In this document: positions 25,677-34,187 of the stretch, in pieces
How positions within the stretch are numbered: the stretch's first letter is position 1
Layout of the letters: every line of letters begins with the position of its first letter
Source of the DNA: Mycolicibacterium wolinskyi
GTDB lineage: Bacteria > Actinomycetota > Actinomycetes > Mycobacteriales > Mycobacteriaceae
Assembly (NCBI RefSeq): GCF_002101965.1
Contig: NZ_LQQA01000030.1
Span: forward strand, 62,001 to 126,000
Length of the DNA: 64,000 nt
Direction of reading: 5' to 3'
Notes under the pieces: model-generated
What the model saw: only the letters and a program-made list of their open reading frames with translations
What the model was told of the DNA's origin: nothing
Database searches by the model: none
Position numbers and translations under genes: made by a program

Positions 25677-27311
25677 CTATCCCTCGGCGGCCACCAGCGA
25701 TCGCAGCTTGATGTTCGGGTTGTCGCGCTGGAAGCCCTCCAGGCGCCACGGCGTCGAGAAGAGCACGAGCATCACGCCGTCGGTACGCGTCAAAACCTCT
25801 GCTGACACTTGGCGATTCACGAAGTCGGCGTCTTCCGGATCGACGATCCGCGCGACCTGATACGGCAGGGACTCCAACGAGATCGGCGCGCTGAGTTCGG
25901 TCGCCATGCGATGGGACGCCACCTCGAACTGCATCGGGCCGACGGCCGCGAACACCGGCGCCTGATCGCCACGCTTGTCCGAACGCAGCACCTGCACGAC
26001 GCCTTCTTGCTCAAGCTGCTCGATGCCGCGGCGGAACTGCTTGTGCTTGCTGGGATCGGTTCCGCGGGCCACCGCGAAATGCTCGGGGGAGAAGCTCGGG
26101 ATCGGCGGATAGTGTACGGGCACATCGCGATACAGCGTGTCGCCGGGGCGAAGGGCCGCCGCGTTGGCCAACCCGATGACATCGCCGGGCCAGGCATCGT
26201 CGAGGGTCGAGCGCTGCTGGCCGAACACCGACTGCGCGTACTTCGTGACGAACGGCTTGCCGGTCGCGGCGTGGGTGAGCACGTCACCGCGCTCGAACGT
26301 GCCCGACACCACCCGAGCGTAGGCGATGCGATCGCGGTGCGCGGAGTCCATACCGGCCTGCACCTTGAACACGAACGCACTGAACGGCGCGTCGGTGGCA
26401 CGCCGGACGCCGTCGACGTCGACCGCACCGCTGGGCGCCGGGGCGAGCTCGACGAGAACATCGAGCAGCTGGTTCACGCCGAAGTTCAACGCCGCCGACG
26501 TGAACAGCACCGGCGACGACTCACCGCTGAGGAACGCGTCGCGGTCGAAGTCGGAGCCGTCGGCCGACAGAAGTTCGGATTCCTCGACCGCGGTTTCCCA
26601 ATCCACACCGGCCGCGGCTGTCGCGTCCGCCGCGGGAATGTGCTCCTCGGGAGCCGCCGTCGCACCACCGGCCGTGCGGGTGAACCGGATGTAGTGACCC
26701 TTGCGGCGGTCCATCACGCCCTTGAAGTCACCGGCGATGCCGACCGGCCATGTCAGGGGAGTGGTGCGCAGCCCGATGCGTTCGTGAATCTCGTCCATCA
26801 ACTCCAGGGCGTGGCGGCCGGGGCGGTCCCACTTGTTGATCACCGTGATGATCGGAATGCCGCGATGCTTACAGACCTGGAACAGCTTGAGCGTCTGCGG
26901 CTCAAGGCCTTTCGCGGCGTCGATGAGCATCACCGCGCAGTCTACGGCCGTCAGCACCCGGTAGGTGTCCTCGGAGAAGTCGGCGTGGCCGGGGGTGTCG
27001 AGCAGGTTGATGACGCAGTCGCGGTATGGGAACTGCAGCGCCGTCGACGTGATCGAGATGCCGCGGGCCTTCTCCATCTCCATCCAGTCCGACACCGTCG
27101 AACGCCGCCCGGCCTTACCGTGGATTGCGCCTGCCTCGGTGATCACGCGCGCGTGCAGCGCGAGCGCCTCGGTGAGCGTCGACTTGCCGGCGTCGGGGTG
27201 GCTGATGACGGCGAAGGTGCGGCGGCGCTGCGCTTCGGCAGCGATCCGGCCTGCGGACCGGGCATCGGACGTGGGGGTGTCGAGGGCGGCGTCGAGGGCA
27301 TTGTCGGTCAT
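25677..27311 (-). CDS. prfC: Peptide chain release factor 3
   Basis: A 544-residue translational GTPase, from the ATG at 27311 (MTDNALDAALD). G1 is SHPDAGKSTLTEAL near residue 38, G3 is DTPGHADFSEDT near 104, and G4 is NKWDRPGR. Downstream are EF-Tu-like domain 2 and the RF3 C-terminal domain, including GPMQFEVASHRMATELSAPI. RF3 recycles RF1/RF2 from the ribosome after stop-codon hydrolysis. Length matches the family (about 530-545). A longer upstream reading (to 27479) is rejected because it lacks homology. It lies downstream of the Doc/antitoxin pair on the same strand. Confidence 0.95.
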   Translation of the reverse strand: MTDNALDAALDTPTSDARSAGRIAAEAQRRRTFAVISHPDAGKSTLTEALALHARVITEAGAIHGKAGRRSTVSDWMEMEKARGISITSTALQFPYRDCVINLLDTPGHADFSEDTYRVLTAVDCAVMLIDAAKGLEPQTLKLFQVCKHRGIPIITVINKWDRPGRHALELMDEIHERIGLRTTPLTWPVGIAGDFKGVMDRRKGHYIRFTRTAGGATAAPEEHIPAADATAAAGVDWETAVEESELLSADGSDFDRDAFLSGESSPVLFTSAALNFGVNQLLDVLVELAPAPSGAVDVDGVRRATDAPFSAFVFKVQAGMDSAHRDRIAYARVVSGTFERGDVLTHAATGKPFVTKYAQSVFGQQRSTLDDAWPGDVIGLANAAALRPGDTLYRDVPVHYPPIPSFSPEHFAVARGTDPSKHKQFRRGIEQLEQEGVVQVLRSDKRGDQAPVFAAVGPMQFEVASHRMATELSAPISLESLPYQVARIVDPEDADFVNRQVSAEVLTRTDGVMLVLFSTPWRLEGFQRDNPNIKLRSLVAAEG

Positions 27312-27345
27312 CTCGCCAGAAATGGTATGGGCGACCAGGGGTAAA

Positions 27346-27735
27346 TCAGTAATCGGATTCTTGGTAACTCCACTCGCGTAGTTGCCCGGCGATCTGATCG
27401 AGATCCGACTCGGCCCCCGTGGCGACCCGGATGACGAAGTCAAAGCGGTCGTCTTCCGGTGCGCTGATCCACTGCCCATTGATGGCCAGGAACGTGCGGC
27501 ATGCGGTCCACGCCAGTCGCTTGTTCCCGTCGATCAACGCGTCGTTGCGGGCACACGAGTGCATCAGGGCGGCGGCCTTGAGATGCAAATCCGGGTAGGC
27601 GTCCTCGCCGAACACCCAAGCGCGTGGCCGTGCCAGAGCAGATTCCAACAGGCCGTAGTCGCCGACCTTGACATCTTCGCCAACTGCGCGGCGGGCGATC
27701 TGCAGGAGGTCGTCGAGGTCGAGGTACTCGATCAT
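27346..27735 (-). CDS. Doc/Fic-family toxin with altered active-site His
   Basis: A 129-residue death-on-curing type protein starting MIEYLDLDDLLQIA. The Fic core reads HSCARNDALIDGNKRLAW. The GNKR part (G70-N71-K72-R73) and D69 are intact, but residue 65, where Doc proteins have the catalytic His of HxF, is Asp, and the Phe position is Leu67. Doc phosphorylates EF-Tu; whether this version is active is doubtful or its chemistry differs. The gene overlaps its antitoxin gene by 4 bp (ATGA), a normal toxin-antitoxin arrangement. Confidence 0.85.
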   Translation of the reverse strand: MIEYLDLDDLLQIARRAVGEDVKVGDYGLLESALARPRAWVFGEDAYPDLHLKAAALMHSCARNDALIDGNKRLAWTACRTFLAINGQWISAPEDDRFDFVIRVATGAESDLDQIAGQLREWSYQESDY

Positions 27736-27938
27736 GCGTCCTTGAGACGCTCCAAGACCCCGGCTTCCTCGGCCACCACGCGCTGTATCGCCGTATCGAC
27801 CTTCGTTCTGTGCGCTCGTCGGGCGATGTACTCATCGATCGCCGATAGCGCTACCGCTTGCATCGACCGTCCCTCGGCGGCAGCCTGCCGACGCAACGCC
27901 TCGGTCTGCTCGTCGCTCGTGCGCAGAGTCATACCCAT
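27732..27938 (-). CDS. RHH-type antitoxin of the Doc toxin
   Basis: About 68 residues from the ATG at 27938 (MTLRTSDEQ two codons later); an ATG at 27965 would add nine residues. The N-terminal ribbon (MGMTLRTSDEQTEALRRQAA) and SMQAVALSAIDEYIARR are those of ribbon-helix-helix DNA-binding antitoxins. The C-terminal tail (VVAEEAGVLERLKDA) would contact the toxin. Coupled to the Doc gene by a 4-bp overlap. It likely represses its own promoter, in the gap that also holds copy 2 of the GATATC repeat. Confidence 0.82.
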   Translation of the reverse strand: MGMTLRTSDEQTEALRRQAAAEGRSMQAVALSAIDEYIARRAHRTKVDTAIQRVVAEEAGVLERLKDA

Positions 27939-27969
27939 GACCACATGATACCGATTTGATACCACTCTT

Positions 27970-28045
27970 CACCGATATCGCCGGTGATATCGCACTTCGC
28001 AACCACAAACGCATCTGCTGGCAGGTACTGGTGTGACCATTGTGG
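27970..28045 (+). repeat. GATATC hairpin repeat element, copy 2
   Basis: The left arm is degenerate (ACCGATATCG) but the right arm GTGATATCGCACTTCG is intact, followed by CAACC and, 43 bp after the start of GTGATATC, by ACTGGTGTGAC. It lies between the divergent antitoxin and LOG genes, 37 bp before the LOG start. Confidence 0.65.
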
Positions 28046-28082
28046 TTACTTGAGGTGCCACCTGTAGCAGTCCGGAGCATTC

Positions 28083-28643
28083 ATGAACATCTGCGTCTTC
28101 TTGTCCGCCGCCGACCTCGACGCCCGCTACACCGAGCCGGCGCGGGAGTTCGCCGAGCTTCTCGGCAAGGGCGGCCACACGCTGGTTTGGGGCGGATCAG
28201 ACGTCGGGCTGATGAAGGTCGTTGCAGACGGGGTCAAGAAGAGCGGTGGTCGACTGGTCGGGATCTCCGTCGAGTTCTTGCGGGCGAAGGCGCGGGCCGA
28301 GGCGGACGAGATGGTGTTCACCGCGAATCTCGGCGAACGCAAGGCGACGCTGTTGGCACGCTCAGACGCGATGGTCGTGATGGCAGGCGGCCTGGGCACG
28401 CTCGACGAGGCCACCGACATCCTCGAACTGCGTAAGCACCGGCACCACGACAAACCGGTGGTGCTGCTGAACACGGCCGGCTTCTACGACGGATTGGTGA
28501 TCCAGCTGCGGCGGATGGAGCGGGACGGCTTTCTGCCCGTGGCACTCGACGAGCTGGTGTATGTCACCGATGAGCCGGCCGACGCCCTCGCGTACTTGGA
28601 GCGCGGGCACACGGGAGCGCGGTCCGCCCTCGATGAGCGGTGA
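28083..28643 (+). CDS. LOG-family (TIGR00730) nucleotide phosphoribohydrolase
   Basis: A 186-residue Rossmann-type protein. Typical motifs are present in order: an early CVFLSA, VWGGSDVGLMK near residue 37, and AGGLGTLDEATDIL near 100, which holds the catalytic Arg/Glu region (usual form PGGxGTxxE; here AGG). LOG enzymes release the base from cytokinin-type or other nucleoside monophosphates. In actinobacteria they also act in purine turnover. The gene is flanked on both sides by same-orientation copies of the GATATC repeat element. Confidence 0.85.
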   Translation: MNICVFLSAADLDARYTEPAREFAELLGKGGHTLVWGGSDVGLMKVVADGVKKSGGRLVGISVEFLRAKARAEADEMVFTANLGERKATLLARSDAMVVMAGGLGTLDEATDILELRKHRHHDKPVVLLNTAGFYDGLVIQLRRMERDGFLPVALDELVYVTDEPADALAYLERGHTGARSALDER

Positions 28644-28687
28644 CGCACGCGCAGGGGGCACCCGAAATCTGAGGGGCCATATGAGTG

Positions 28688-28770
28688 CAAAGTGCGATAT
28701 CACGGGTGATATCGCACTTTGAGACCGTATGTGTGCTTCCTCCGGGGGACTGGTGTGACAGTTGTGATCA
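28688..28770 (+). repeat. GATATC hairpin repeat element, copy 3
   Basis: CAAAGTGCGATATCAC and GTGATATCGCACTTTG form a perfect 16-bp inverted repeat with a 2-bp spacer (28688-28721). GAGACC follows, and ACTGGTGTGAC starts 43 bp after the start of GTGATATC. TGTGA-N4-TGTGA is visible at the 3' end. It lies between the LOG gene and the L,D-transpeptidase gene. Confidence 0.75.
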
Positions 28771-28922
28771 AGCAGCCCAGCGCCACACACTGATCACAAC
28801 GACCCGATCACGACTCGCCCACAGCGCGGAGGCGTTACGCCGACGAACCGACGACCCGGCTACGATTGAGCCACCGATCGGGATCCCGATCAAACTGGCC
28901 TTCGCCGAACCACATTGGAGTG

Positions 28923-30176
28923 ATGTTGTCGTCTGTTCGTCGTGCCTGCCTTGCGGCCGCACTCGCTGTGCTCGCGGTCTTGGGTGGAGTCGCCGTCACG
29001 GCCTTGCCGGACTGCGGTGAGCACTGCCAGACGGTGGCGAGCCCTCCGCAGGGCGTCCCGCAGCCGTCGCCGACCGAGCCGGCCAAACTCGCCATCACCC
29101 CGAAGCCGAACGCCGAAGTCGATCCGCTGGCGCGCGTCATGGTGACGGCCACGACCGGAACCGTCACGAGCGTGAAGATGGTCAACGACGCAGGCAAGGA
29201 GATCCCCGGGATCCTCACGCCGGACGCCAAGACCTGGAAGCCGACGACGACGCTCGGCTATGGCCGCACCTACACGCTGACCGTCACGGCCAAGGGCCCC
29301 GGCGGGATGCCGACGAAGCAGACCTCGACGTTCACGACCCTGACCCCGGGCTACCAGGCCCGCGTCTACCTCAACGGCACATCCGGCGCGCCACTGCAGG
29401 ACGGCGCGAAGTACGGCGTCGGGATGGTGATCGTCGCGCGCTTCGACGAACCCGTCACCGACAAGGCCAGTGCCGAACGACGGATGACTGTCACCACCGA
29501 GCCCAAGGCCGTCGGCGCGTGGAACTGGATCGACGATCAGACCGCGCATTGGCGCCCGGAGAAGTACTACAAGCCCGGCACGAAAGTCACCGTGAACGCC
29601 GACATATACGGCGCCCGGCTCGGCGACGATGTCTACGGCGCACAGGACGAGAAGATCTCGTTCACGATCGGTGACTCGCACGTGTCGATCGCCGACGACA
29701 AGACCAAACAGGTCAGCGTGTTCGAGAACGGCAAGCTGGTGCGCACCATGCCGACCTCGATGGGCATGGGCGGCACCGAAACCGTCGGCGGCACCACGAT
29801 GAGCTTCTGGACCCCACGCGGCATCTACACCGTGATGGACAAGGCCAACCCCGTCGTCATGGATTCGTCAACGTATGGCCTGCCCGTCAACTCCCGCCTG
29901 GGCTACAAGACAACGATCCCGTACGCCACGCGCATCAGCATGGACGGCATCTACCTGCACCAGCTCAACTCGACGATCTGGGCGCAGGGCAACACGAACG
30001 TCAGCCACGGCTGCCTGAACCTCAGCGGCGAGAACGCGGAGTGGTTCTACAACTTCTCGGTGCCGGGCGACATCGTCGAGATCCGCAACACCGGCGGCGA
30101 CCCGCTCAAACCCGACAACAACGGCGACTGGACCGTCCCGTGGGACCAGTGGCGCAAGGGCAGCGCGCTCGCCTGA
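28923..30176 (+). CDS. L,D-transpeptidase with Ig-like domains
   Basis: A protein of about 417 residues from the ATG at 28923. The N-terminus is a hydrophobic export or anchor segment (LAAALAVLAVLGGVAVTALP). Two Ig-like domains span about 55-255 (VDPLARVMVTATTGTVTSV; VGMVIVARFDEPVTDKAS). The YkuD catalytic domain follows, with IYLHQLN and the SHGCLNL motif; the nucleophile is C364 and the catalytic His lies two residues before it. It makes 3-3 peptidoglycan cross-links outside the membrane, a process abundant in mycobacteria. It is of the LdtMt1/2/5 type; I cannot decide which paralogue. Confidence 0.92.
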   Translation: MLSSVRRACLAAALAVLAVLGGVAVTALPDCGEHCQTVASPPQGVPQPSPTEPAKLAITPKPNAEVDPLARVMVTATTGTVTSVKMVNDAGKEIPGILTPDAKTWKPTTTLGYGRTYTLTVTAKGPGGMPTKQTSTFTTLTPGYQARVYLNGTSGAPLQDGAKYGVGMVIVARFDEPVTDKASAERRMTVTTEPKAVGAWNWIDDQTAHWRPEKYYKPGTKVTVNADIYGARLGDDVYGAQDEKISFTIGDSHVSIADDKTKQVSVFENGKLVRTMPTSMGMGGTETVGGTTMSFWTPRGIYTVMDKANPVVMDSSTYGLPVNSRLGYKTTIPYATRISMDGIYLHQLNSTIWAQGNTNVSHGCLNLSGENAEWFYNFSVPGDIVEIRNTGGDPLKPDNNGDWTVPWDQWRKGSALA

Positions 30177-30254
30177 TTCGCACCGGCGCGCAGGAAACTG
30201 CCGCGCCCACCCCCTCGGTGCAGCGCTTACGCTTGAGCTGACACCGGGGGTGAG

Positions 30255-30590
30255 ATGGTCTACCAGCAGCCGCCCAAAACCAAATGGGCAGAAGCAGCTT
30301 CGATCGTCGGCCGGTGCCTGGCTGGAGCGTTCGGAGTGGCCGCGCTCGTCATCTGGCTGCTGATCGTGTGGACCGTCCTGAGTTCGGCGTATGCGACGGA
30401 CCCGGCGGAGGATCCACACGGCTACGGCTTGATCTTCGGCGTCCTGGCGTACCTACCGTTCGGCCTGGCGTGGGTGCTCGCTCTTCCGCTGGCGTTGCCG
30501 CAACGGCTGCGGGCCCGGGGTATGCGAATCGCGATGCTGCTGTTCGTCACCGTCACCGTGTTGGGCGTCGTCGCGCTGTATCTGTCGTAA
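30255..30590 (+). CDS. Small membrane protein, three predicted TM segments
   Basis: A 111-residue protein after a strong GGGGGTGAG site. Hydrophobic segments are at about 22-46, 60-80 and 92-110, with a short acidic loop (DPAEDPHG) between the first two. No conserved catalytic motif. It ends 3 bp before the convergent end of the zwf gene. Function unknown. Confidence 0.7.
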   Translation: MVYQQPPKTKWAEAASIVGRCLAGAFGVAALVIWLLIVWTVLSSAYATDPAEDPHGYGLIFGVLAYLPFGLAWVLALPLALPQRLRARGMRIAMLLFVTVTVLGVVALYLS

Positions 30591-30593
30591 GGC

Positions 30594-32084
30594 CTACTCG
30601 CGCCACACGCGCTCGAACGGCAACCGCCACGCATTCGGCGCGATGAGCTGATGAATGGCATTGGGGCCCCACGTCCCGACGGGGTACATCTTCACGATCG
30701 GCGGATCCTCCAGTAGCGGCGCCGACCGCTCCCACAGGGATTCGATGCCCTCGGCCGTCGTGAACAACGTGTGGTCGCCGCGCATCGCGTCGAGGATCAG
30801 CCGCTCGTAGGCCTCGAGCACGTCGGCGGCCGCGCCGCTCTCCTCGGTCGAGAACTGCATGGACAGCTTCTGCAACCGCATGCCCGGCCCGGGCCGCTTG
30901 CCGTAGAACGACAGCGACACCTTCGACTCGTCGGCCAGATCGAACGTCAGATGGTCGGGACCTTGCGACCCGACGCCGGAGCCCGCAGGGAACATGGTGC
31001 GCGGGGCCTCTTTGAACGCGATCGAGATGATCCGTTGCCCCTCAGCCATTTTCTTGCCGGTGCGCAGATAGATCGGCACGCCGGCCCACCGCCAGTTGTC
31101 GATGCCGACCTTGAGCGCGATGAACGTCTCGGTCTCCGAATCCGGTGCGACCCCGACCTCGTCGCGGTAACCCTGATACTGCCCGCGTACGACCTCGGCC
31201 GGGTTGATGGGCAGCATCGACCGGAAGACCTTGTTCTTCTCCTCGCTGATGGCCCGCGGCTCGAGCGCGGTCGGCGGCTCCATCACGACGAACGCCATGA
31301 CCTGGAACAGATGCGTCACGACCATGTCCTTGAAGGCGCCGGTGCTCTCGTAGAAGTTGGCCCGCTGGTCGAGCCCGAGCTTCTCGGGTATGTCGATCTG
31401 GATGTGGTCGATGAAGTTGCGGTTCCAGATCGGCTCGAACAGACCGTTGGCGAACCGGAACGCCAGGATGTTCTGCGCGGCCTCCTTGCCGAGGAAGTGG
31501 TCGATGCGGAAGATCTGCGATTCCTTGAACGTCTTGTGCACGAAGGCGTTCAGCAGCACCGCGCTTTCCAGATCGGTGCCGAACGGCTTTTCCATCACCA
31601 CCTTGGCCCGCTTCACCAAATCTGCGTCCTTGAGCATCGTGATGACGGACTGGGCGGCCTTGGGTGGCACCGAAAGATAGTGCAGCCGACGGGCATCGGG
31701 GCCGAGCTCGGCTTCTGCGGCGGCGACGGCAGCGGCCAGCGCCTGCGGGCCTGCACTCTGCGGCACGTAGTGCACCTTGCTCGCGAAGCTCGCCCACTGC
31801 TCATCGGTGGGCTTGCGGGAGGCGAACTGGTCGATGGCCTCTTTGGCGTGCCTGAGGAACTGCTCGTCGGTGAAATCCTCCAGCGATGTCGCGACAACCC
31901 GGATGTCGGGGCTGAACGTCGACTGTTCCAGGTACGCGAGCCCGGGCAGAAGTTTGCGTTTTGCCAGGTCGCCCGTCGCGCCGAACAACACGATGACGTG
32001 CGGCGGCAGCGCCTCGTTGTCGTGCCGCAACGGGCGGGAACCGGGAGCCGGATAGGCGATAGATGACGCTTTATCAGGGGCCAC
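30594..32084 (-). CDS. zwf: Glucose-6-phosphate 1-dehydrogenase paralogue
   Basis: A protein of about 496 residues from GTG at 32084 (a longer reading to 32315 lacks homology). The NAD(P) fingerprint is FGATGDLAKRKLLPGL near residue 30, and the active-site signature is RIDHFLGKEAAQNILAFRFA near 190. YLRTGKKMA lies near 350. It oxidises glucose 6-phosphate to the lactone and feeds NADPH formation. Mycobacteria normally have one zwf in the tkt-tal-zwf-opcA cluster; this copy stands alone, with no opcA or tal beside it, so it is a second, unlinked copy. Confidence 0.93.
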   Translation of the reverse strand: MAPDKASSIAYPAPGSRPLRHDNEALPPHVIVLFGATGDLAKRKLLPGLAYLEQSTFSPDIRVVATSLEDFTDEQFLRHAKEAIDQFASRKPTDEQWASFASKVHYVPQSAGPQALAAAVAAAEAELGPDARRLHYLSVPPKAAQSVITMLKDADLVKRAKVVMEKPFGTDLESAVLLNAFVHKTFKESQIFRIDHFLGKEAAQNILAFRFANGLFEPIWNRNFIDHIQIDIPEKLGLDQRANFYESTGAFKDMVVTHLFQVMAFVVMEPPTALEPRAISEEKNKVFRSMLPINPAEVVRGQYQGYRDEVGVAPDSETETFIALKVGIDNWRWAGVPIYLRTGKKMAEGQRIISIAFKEAPRTMFPAGSGVGSQGPDHLTFDLADESKVSLSFYGKRPGPGMRLQKLSMQFSTEESGAAADVLEAYERLILDAMRGDHTLFTTAEGIESLWERSAPLLEDPPIVKMYPVGTWGPNAIHQLIAPNAWRLPFERVWRE

Positions 32085-32391
32085 GTCCCGAATACTGGCA
32101 CTCGGGTGTGCACTGATGGCGTCGCTTGGGTTAACTAACAGCCCGCGCCTGAACGGGCGATCAAATTCAGCGACGATGCTTGTTAGCGCCCATTCTGCTC
32201 TCACCTGCAGATACGCGTCTGAACGGCCCGGATCGTGCAAGCGATACGCCGAAATCGCCATCTGAATGGATTCACCAAGCTCAGCTATACATTTTGCCGC
32301 GTAATTGTTAACCAAACTGACGCGCGATCTGCCTGTGTCTCAGCACACAAAAGATGTACATTGTGACCGCAGTCATAGAAAGGGCAGGTCA
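32085..32391. other. Divergent intergenic region, AT-richer
   Basis: 307 bp between the divergent zwf and the 49-residue membrane protein gene. It is less GC-rich than its flanks and carries two GTTAAC sites (near 32131 and 32308) and TGTGT-N6-ACACA near 32334, the latter before the small gene. No open frame looks coding. It presumably holds both promoters. Confidence 0.5.
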
Positions 32392-32541
32392 ATGGTCGGA
32401 GCATTTGTAGGCGTAATGATGCTGGTGCTCGGCATCGGTGCGATCGCTGGTGTTGTCGTGGCCGTGGCGATGGGCTTGCCCACCCTGGCCATCGCGATCG
32501 GACTGATCTCCGGCGCGTTCTTCGCGGGGAAGGCCGTCTAA
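32392..32541 (+). CDS. 49-residue membrane peptide
   Basis: A short gene from the ATG at 32392 with an AAAGGGCAGG ribosome site; a longer reading from 32305 has no support. It encodes 49 residues of which almost all are hydrophobic, forming two segments (VGVMMLVLGIGAIAGVVVAVA and LAIAIGLISGAFFAG). It ends GKAV. Its last 4 bp overlap the end of recD tail to tail. No function known. Confidence 0.6.
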   Translation: MVGAFVGVMMLVLGIGAIAGVVVAVAMGLPTLAIAIGLISGAFFAGKAV

Positions 32542-34187
32542 AGCCTCAACCGCTCCCGCAGGCCGGTCGCTCGCACGGCTTGCCGGTCGATCGCGGCGCG
32601 CACTTCCGCCTCGGCGCCGACGACGCGTACCCGCGTCCTCGCCCGTGTCACCGCGGTGTAGAACAGTTCGCGCGTCAACAACCGCGAGTCCTCCGACGGC
32701 AGTAACACGGTCACCTCATCGGCCTGGCTGCCCTGAGACTTGTGGATCGTCATCGCGTGCATGGTCTCGACGTCGGTGAGCCTGCCGGTCGCGAACGATC
32801 CGGACCCGCCGACGACGGCACGCATGCCATCGGGCGTGGCGACCGTGACGCCGGCATCGCCGTTGTAGAGCTTGAGCCCATAGTCGTTGGCGGTCACCAG
32901 GATTGGGCGCCCGACGTACCACGAGCTCCACAGCGGCTCGCCGGTCTCCTCGGTCAGCCAACGCTGCACCTGACGGTTCCAGTGTGTGACGCCGAACGGT
33001 CCGCGCCGATGCGCACACAGCAGGCGATGCTCGTCAAGCGTCGACAACGCGGTGCGCACATCGCCGAGTATCGCGGCCTGACGCAACCGAAGGGCGTGGG
33101 GCACAAGTACATCCCGCAGTCGTTCGGTCGCGTTGTCGCGCACCCATTCGATGTTCTCACCGCCCGCCGCCAGCACCTCGATTGCTGACGACGCGTCACC
33201 GGCCCGGATCGCCGAAGCCAGCGCGCCGATTGATTCACCGAACCGGTGCGAGGTCTTGAGCGCCGCCACGCCGCGCGAACCCAGGCCGTCGACAAGATCG
33301 GCCAGCACCGCGCCGGCCTCGACCGAAGCCAGCTGATCGGGATCACCGACGAGCAGCAGCCGCGTCTGCGGGCGCACGGCCTCCAACAGCCGCGCCATCA
33401 TGGTCAGTGACACCATCGACGTCTCGTCGACCACGATCACGTCGTGCGGCAGGCGGTTCGCGCGATGATGCCGAAACCGCGACGATGTATCGGGCCGCGG
33501 GCCGAGCAGCCGGTGCAGCGTCGTGGCCTGCAGACCCGACAGCCGCGAGCGGTCCACCGCATCGAGCCGGTCCACCTCCAACTGCACGGCTTCCTGCAGT
33601 CGGGCCGCGGCCTTGCCCGTCGGCGCGGCCAACGCGATCCGCAGCGACGGCCGGTCCGCCAGCGCGGCCTGTTCGGCGAGCAGTGCGAGCAACCGCGCGA
33701 CCGTCGTCGTCTTACCGGTGCCGGGCCCACCCGTCAGCACCGTCAAACCCTGCGACAGCGCGACATTCGCCGCCGCGCGCTGTTCCTCAAAGCCCGCGGG
33801 GAACAACCGCGTCACGTCCGGTGCGGCATCGTCCGTGCGTGCGCCGACGAGGGCCAGCACGTCATCGCACACCTGCTGCTCTTCGAGCCAGTACCGATCC
33901 AGGTACAGCAGATCGCCGAACAGTCGCAGCACCGGGGGAGTGCCCAACAGCGGGCTCGCCTTGACCGCTGCCAACCACGCATCGGGCGACGGCCACGGCA
34001 ACGACGGCAATTCGACCTGCGCTGCCACCGACCGCAGATCCACGCACACCGACCCGCCCCGCAGTGCGCGCACCGCCAATGCGACCGCGAGCTCGACGGA
34101 CTTGTCCGGTTCCTTGGCCAGCGCGGTCAACCGTTGTGCCACATGCACATCGGCGGGTTCCAAGATCTCGGTGAACGCGTCAAGCAT
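32538..34187 (-). CDS. recD: Exodeoxyribonuclease V subunit alpha (RecD)
   Basis: A 549-residue SF1B helicase. Walker A is TGGPGTGKTTTVARL near residue 167, Walker B VIVVDETSMV near 255, and the C-terminal motif is MTIHKSQGSQADEVTVLLP with YTAVTRARTRVRV. RecD is the 5'-3' helicase of the RecBCD complex, which degrades and processes double-strand DNA ends. The ATG overlaps the end of recB by 8 bp. Length is close to the family norm (about 570-600). The order recC-recB-recD matches M. tuberculosis. Confidence 0.95.
   Translation of the reverse strand: MLDAFTEILEPADVHVAQRLTALAKEPDKSVELAVALAVRALRGGSVCVDLRSVAAQVELPSLPWPSPDAWLAAVKASPLLGTPPVLRLFGDLLYLDRYWLEEQQVCDDVLALVGARTDDAAPDVTRLFPAGFEEQRAAANVALSQGLTVLTGGPGTGKTTTVARLLALLAEQAALADRPSLRIALAAPTGKAAARLQEAVQLEVDRLDAVDRSRLSGLQATTLHRLLGPRPDTSSRFRHHRANRLPHDVIVVDETSMVSLTMMARLLEAVRPQTRLLLVGDPDQLASVEAGAVLADLVDGLGSRGVAALKTSHRFGESIGALASAIRAGDASSAIEVLAAGGENIEWVRDNATERLRDVLVPHALRLRQAAILGDVRTALSTLDEHRLLCAHRRGPFGVTHWNRQVQRWLTEETGEPLWSSWYVGRPILVTANDYGLKLYNGDAGVTVATPDGMRAVVGGSGSFATGRLTDVETMHAMTIHKSQGSQADEVTVLLPSEDSRLLTRELFYTAVTRARTRVRVVGAEAEVRAAIDRQAVRATGLRERLRL

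Noticed and set aside
32085..32315. N-terminal extension of zwf
   Set aside because: Not similar to any G6PD N-terminus and lies in an AT-richer promoter-like region.
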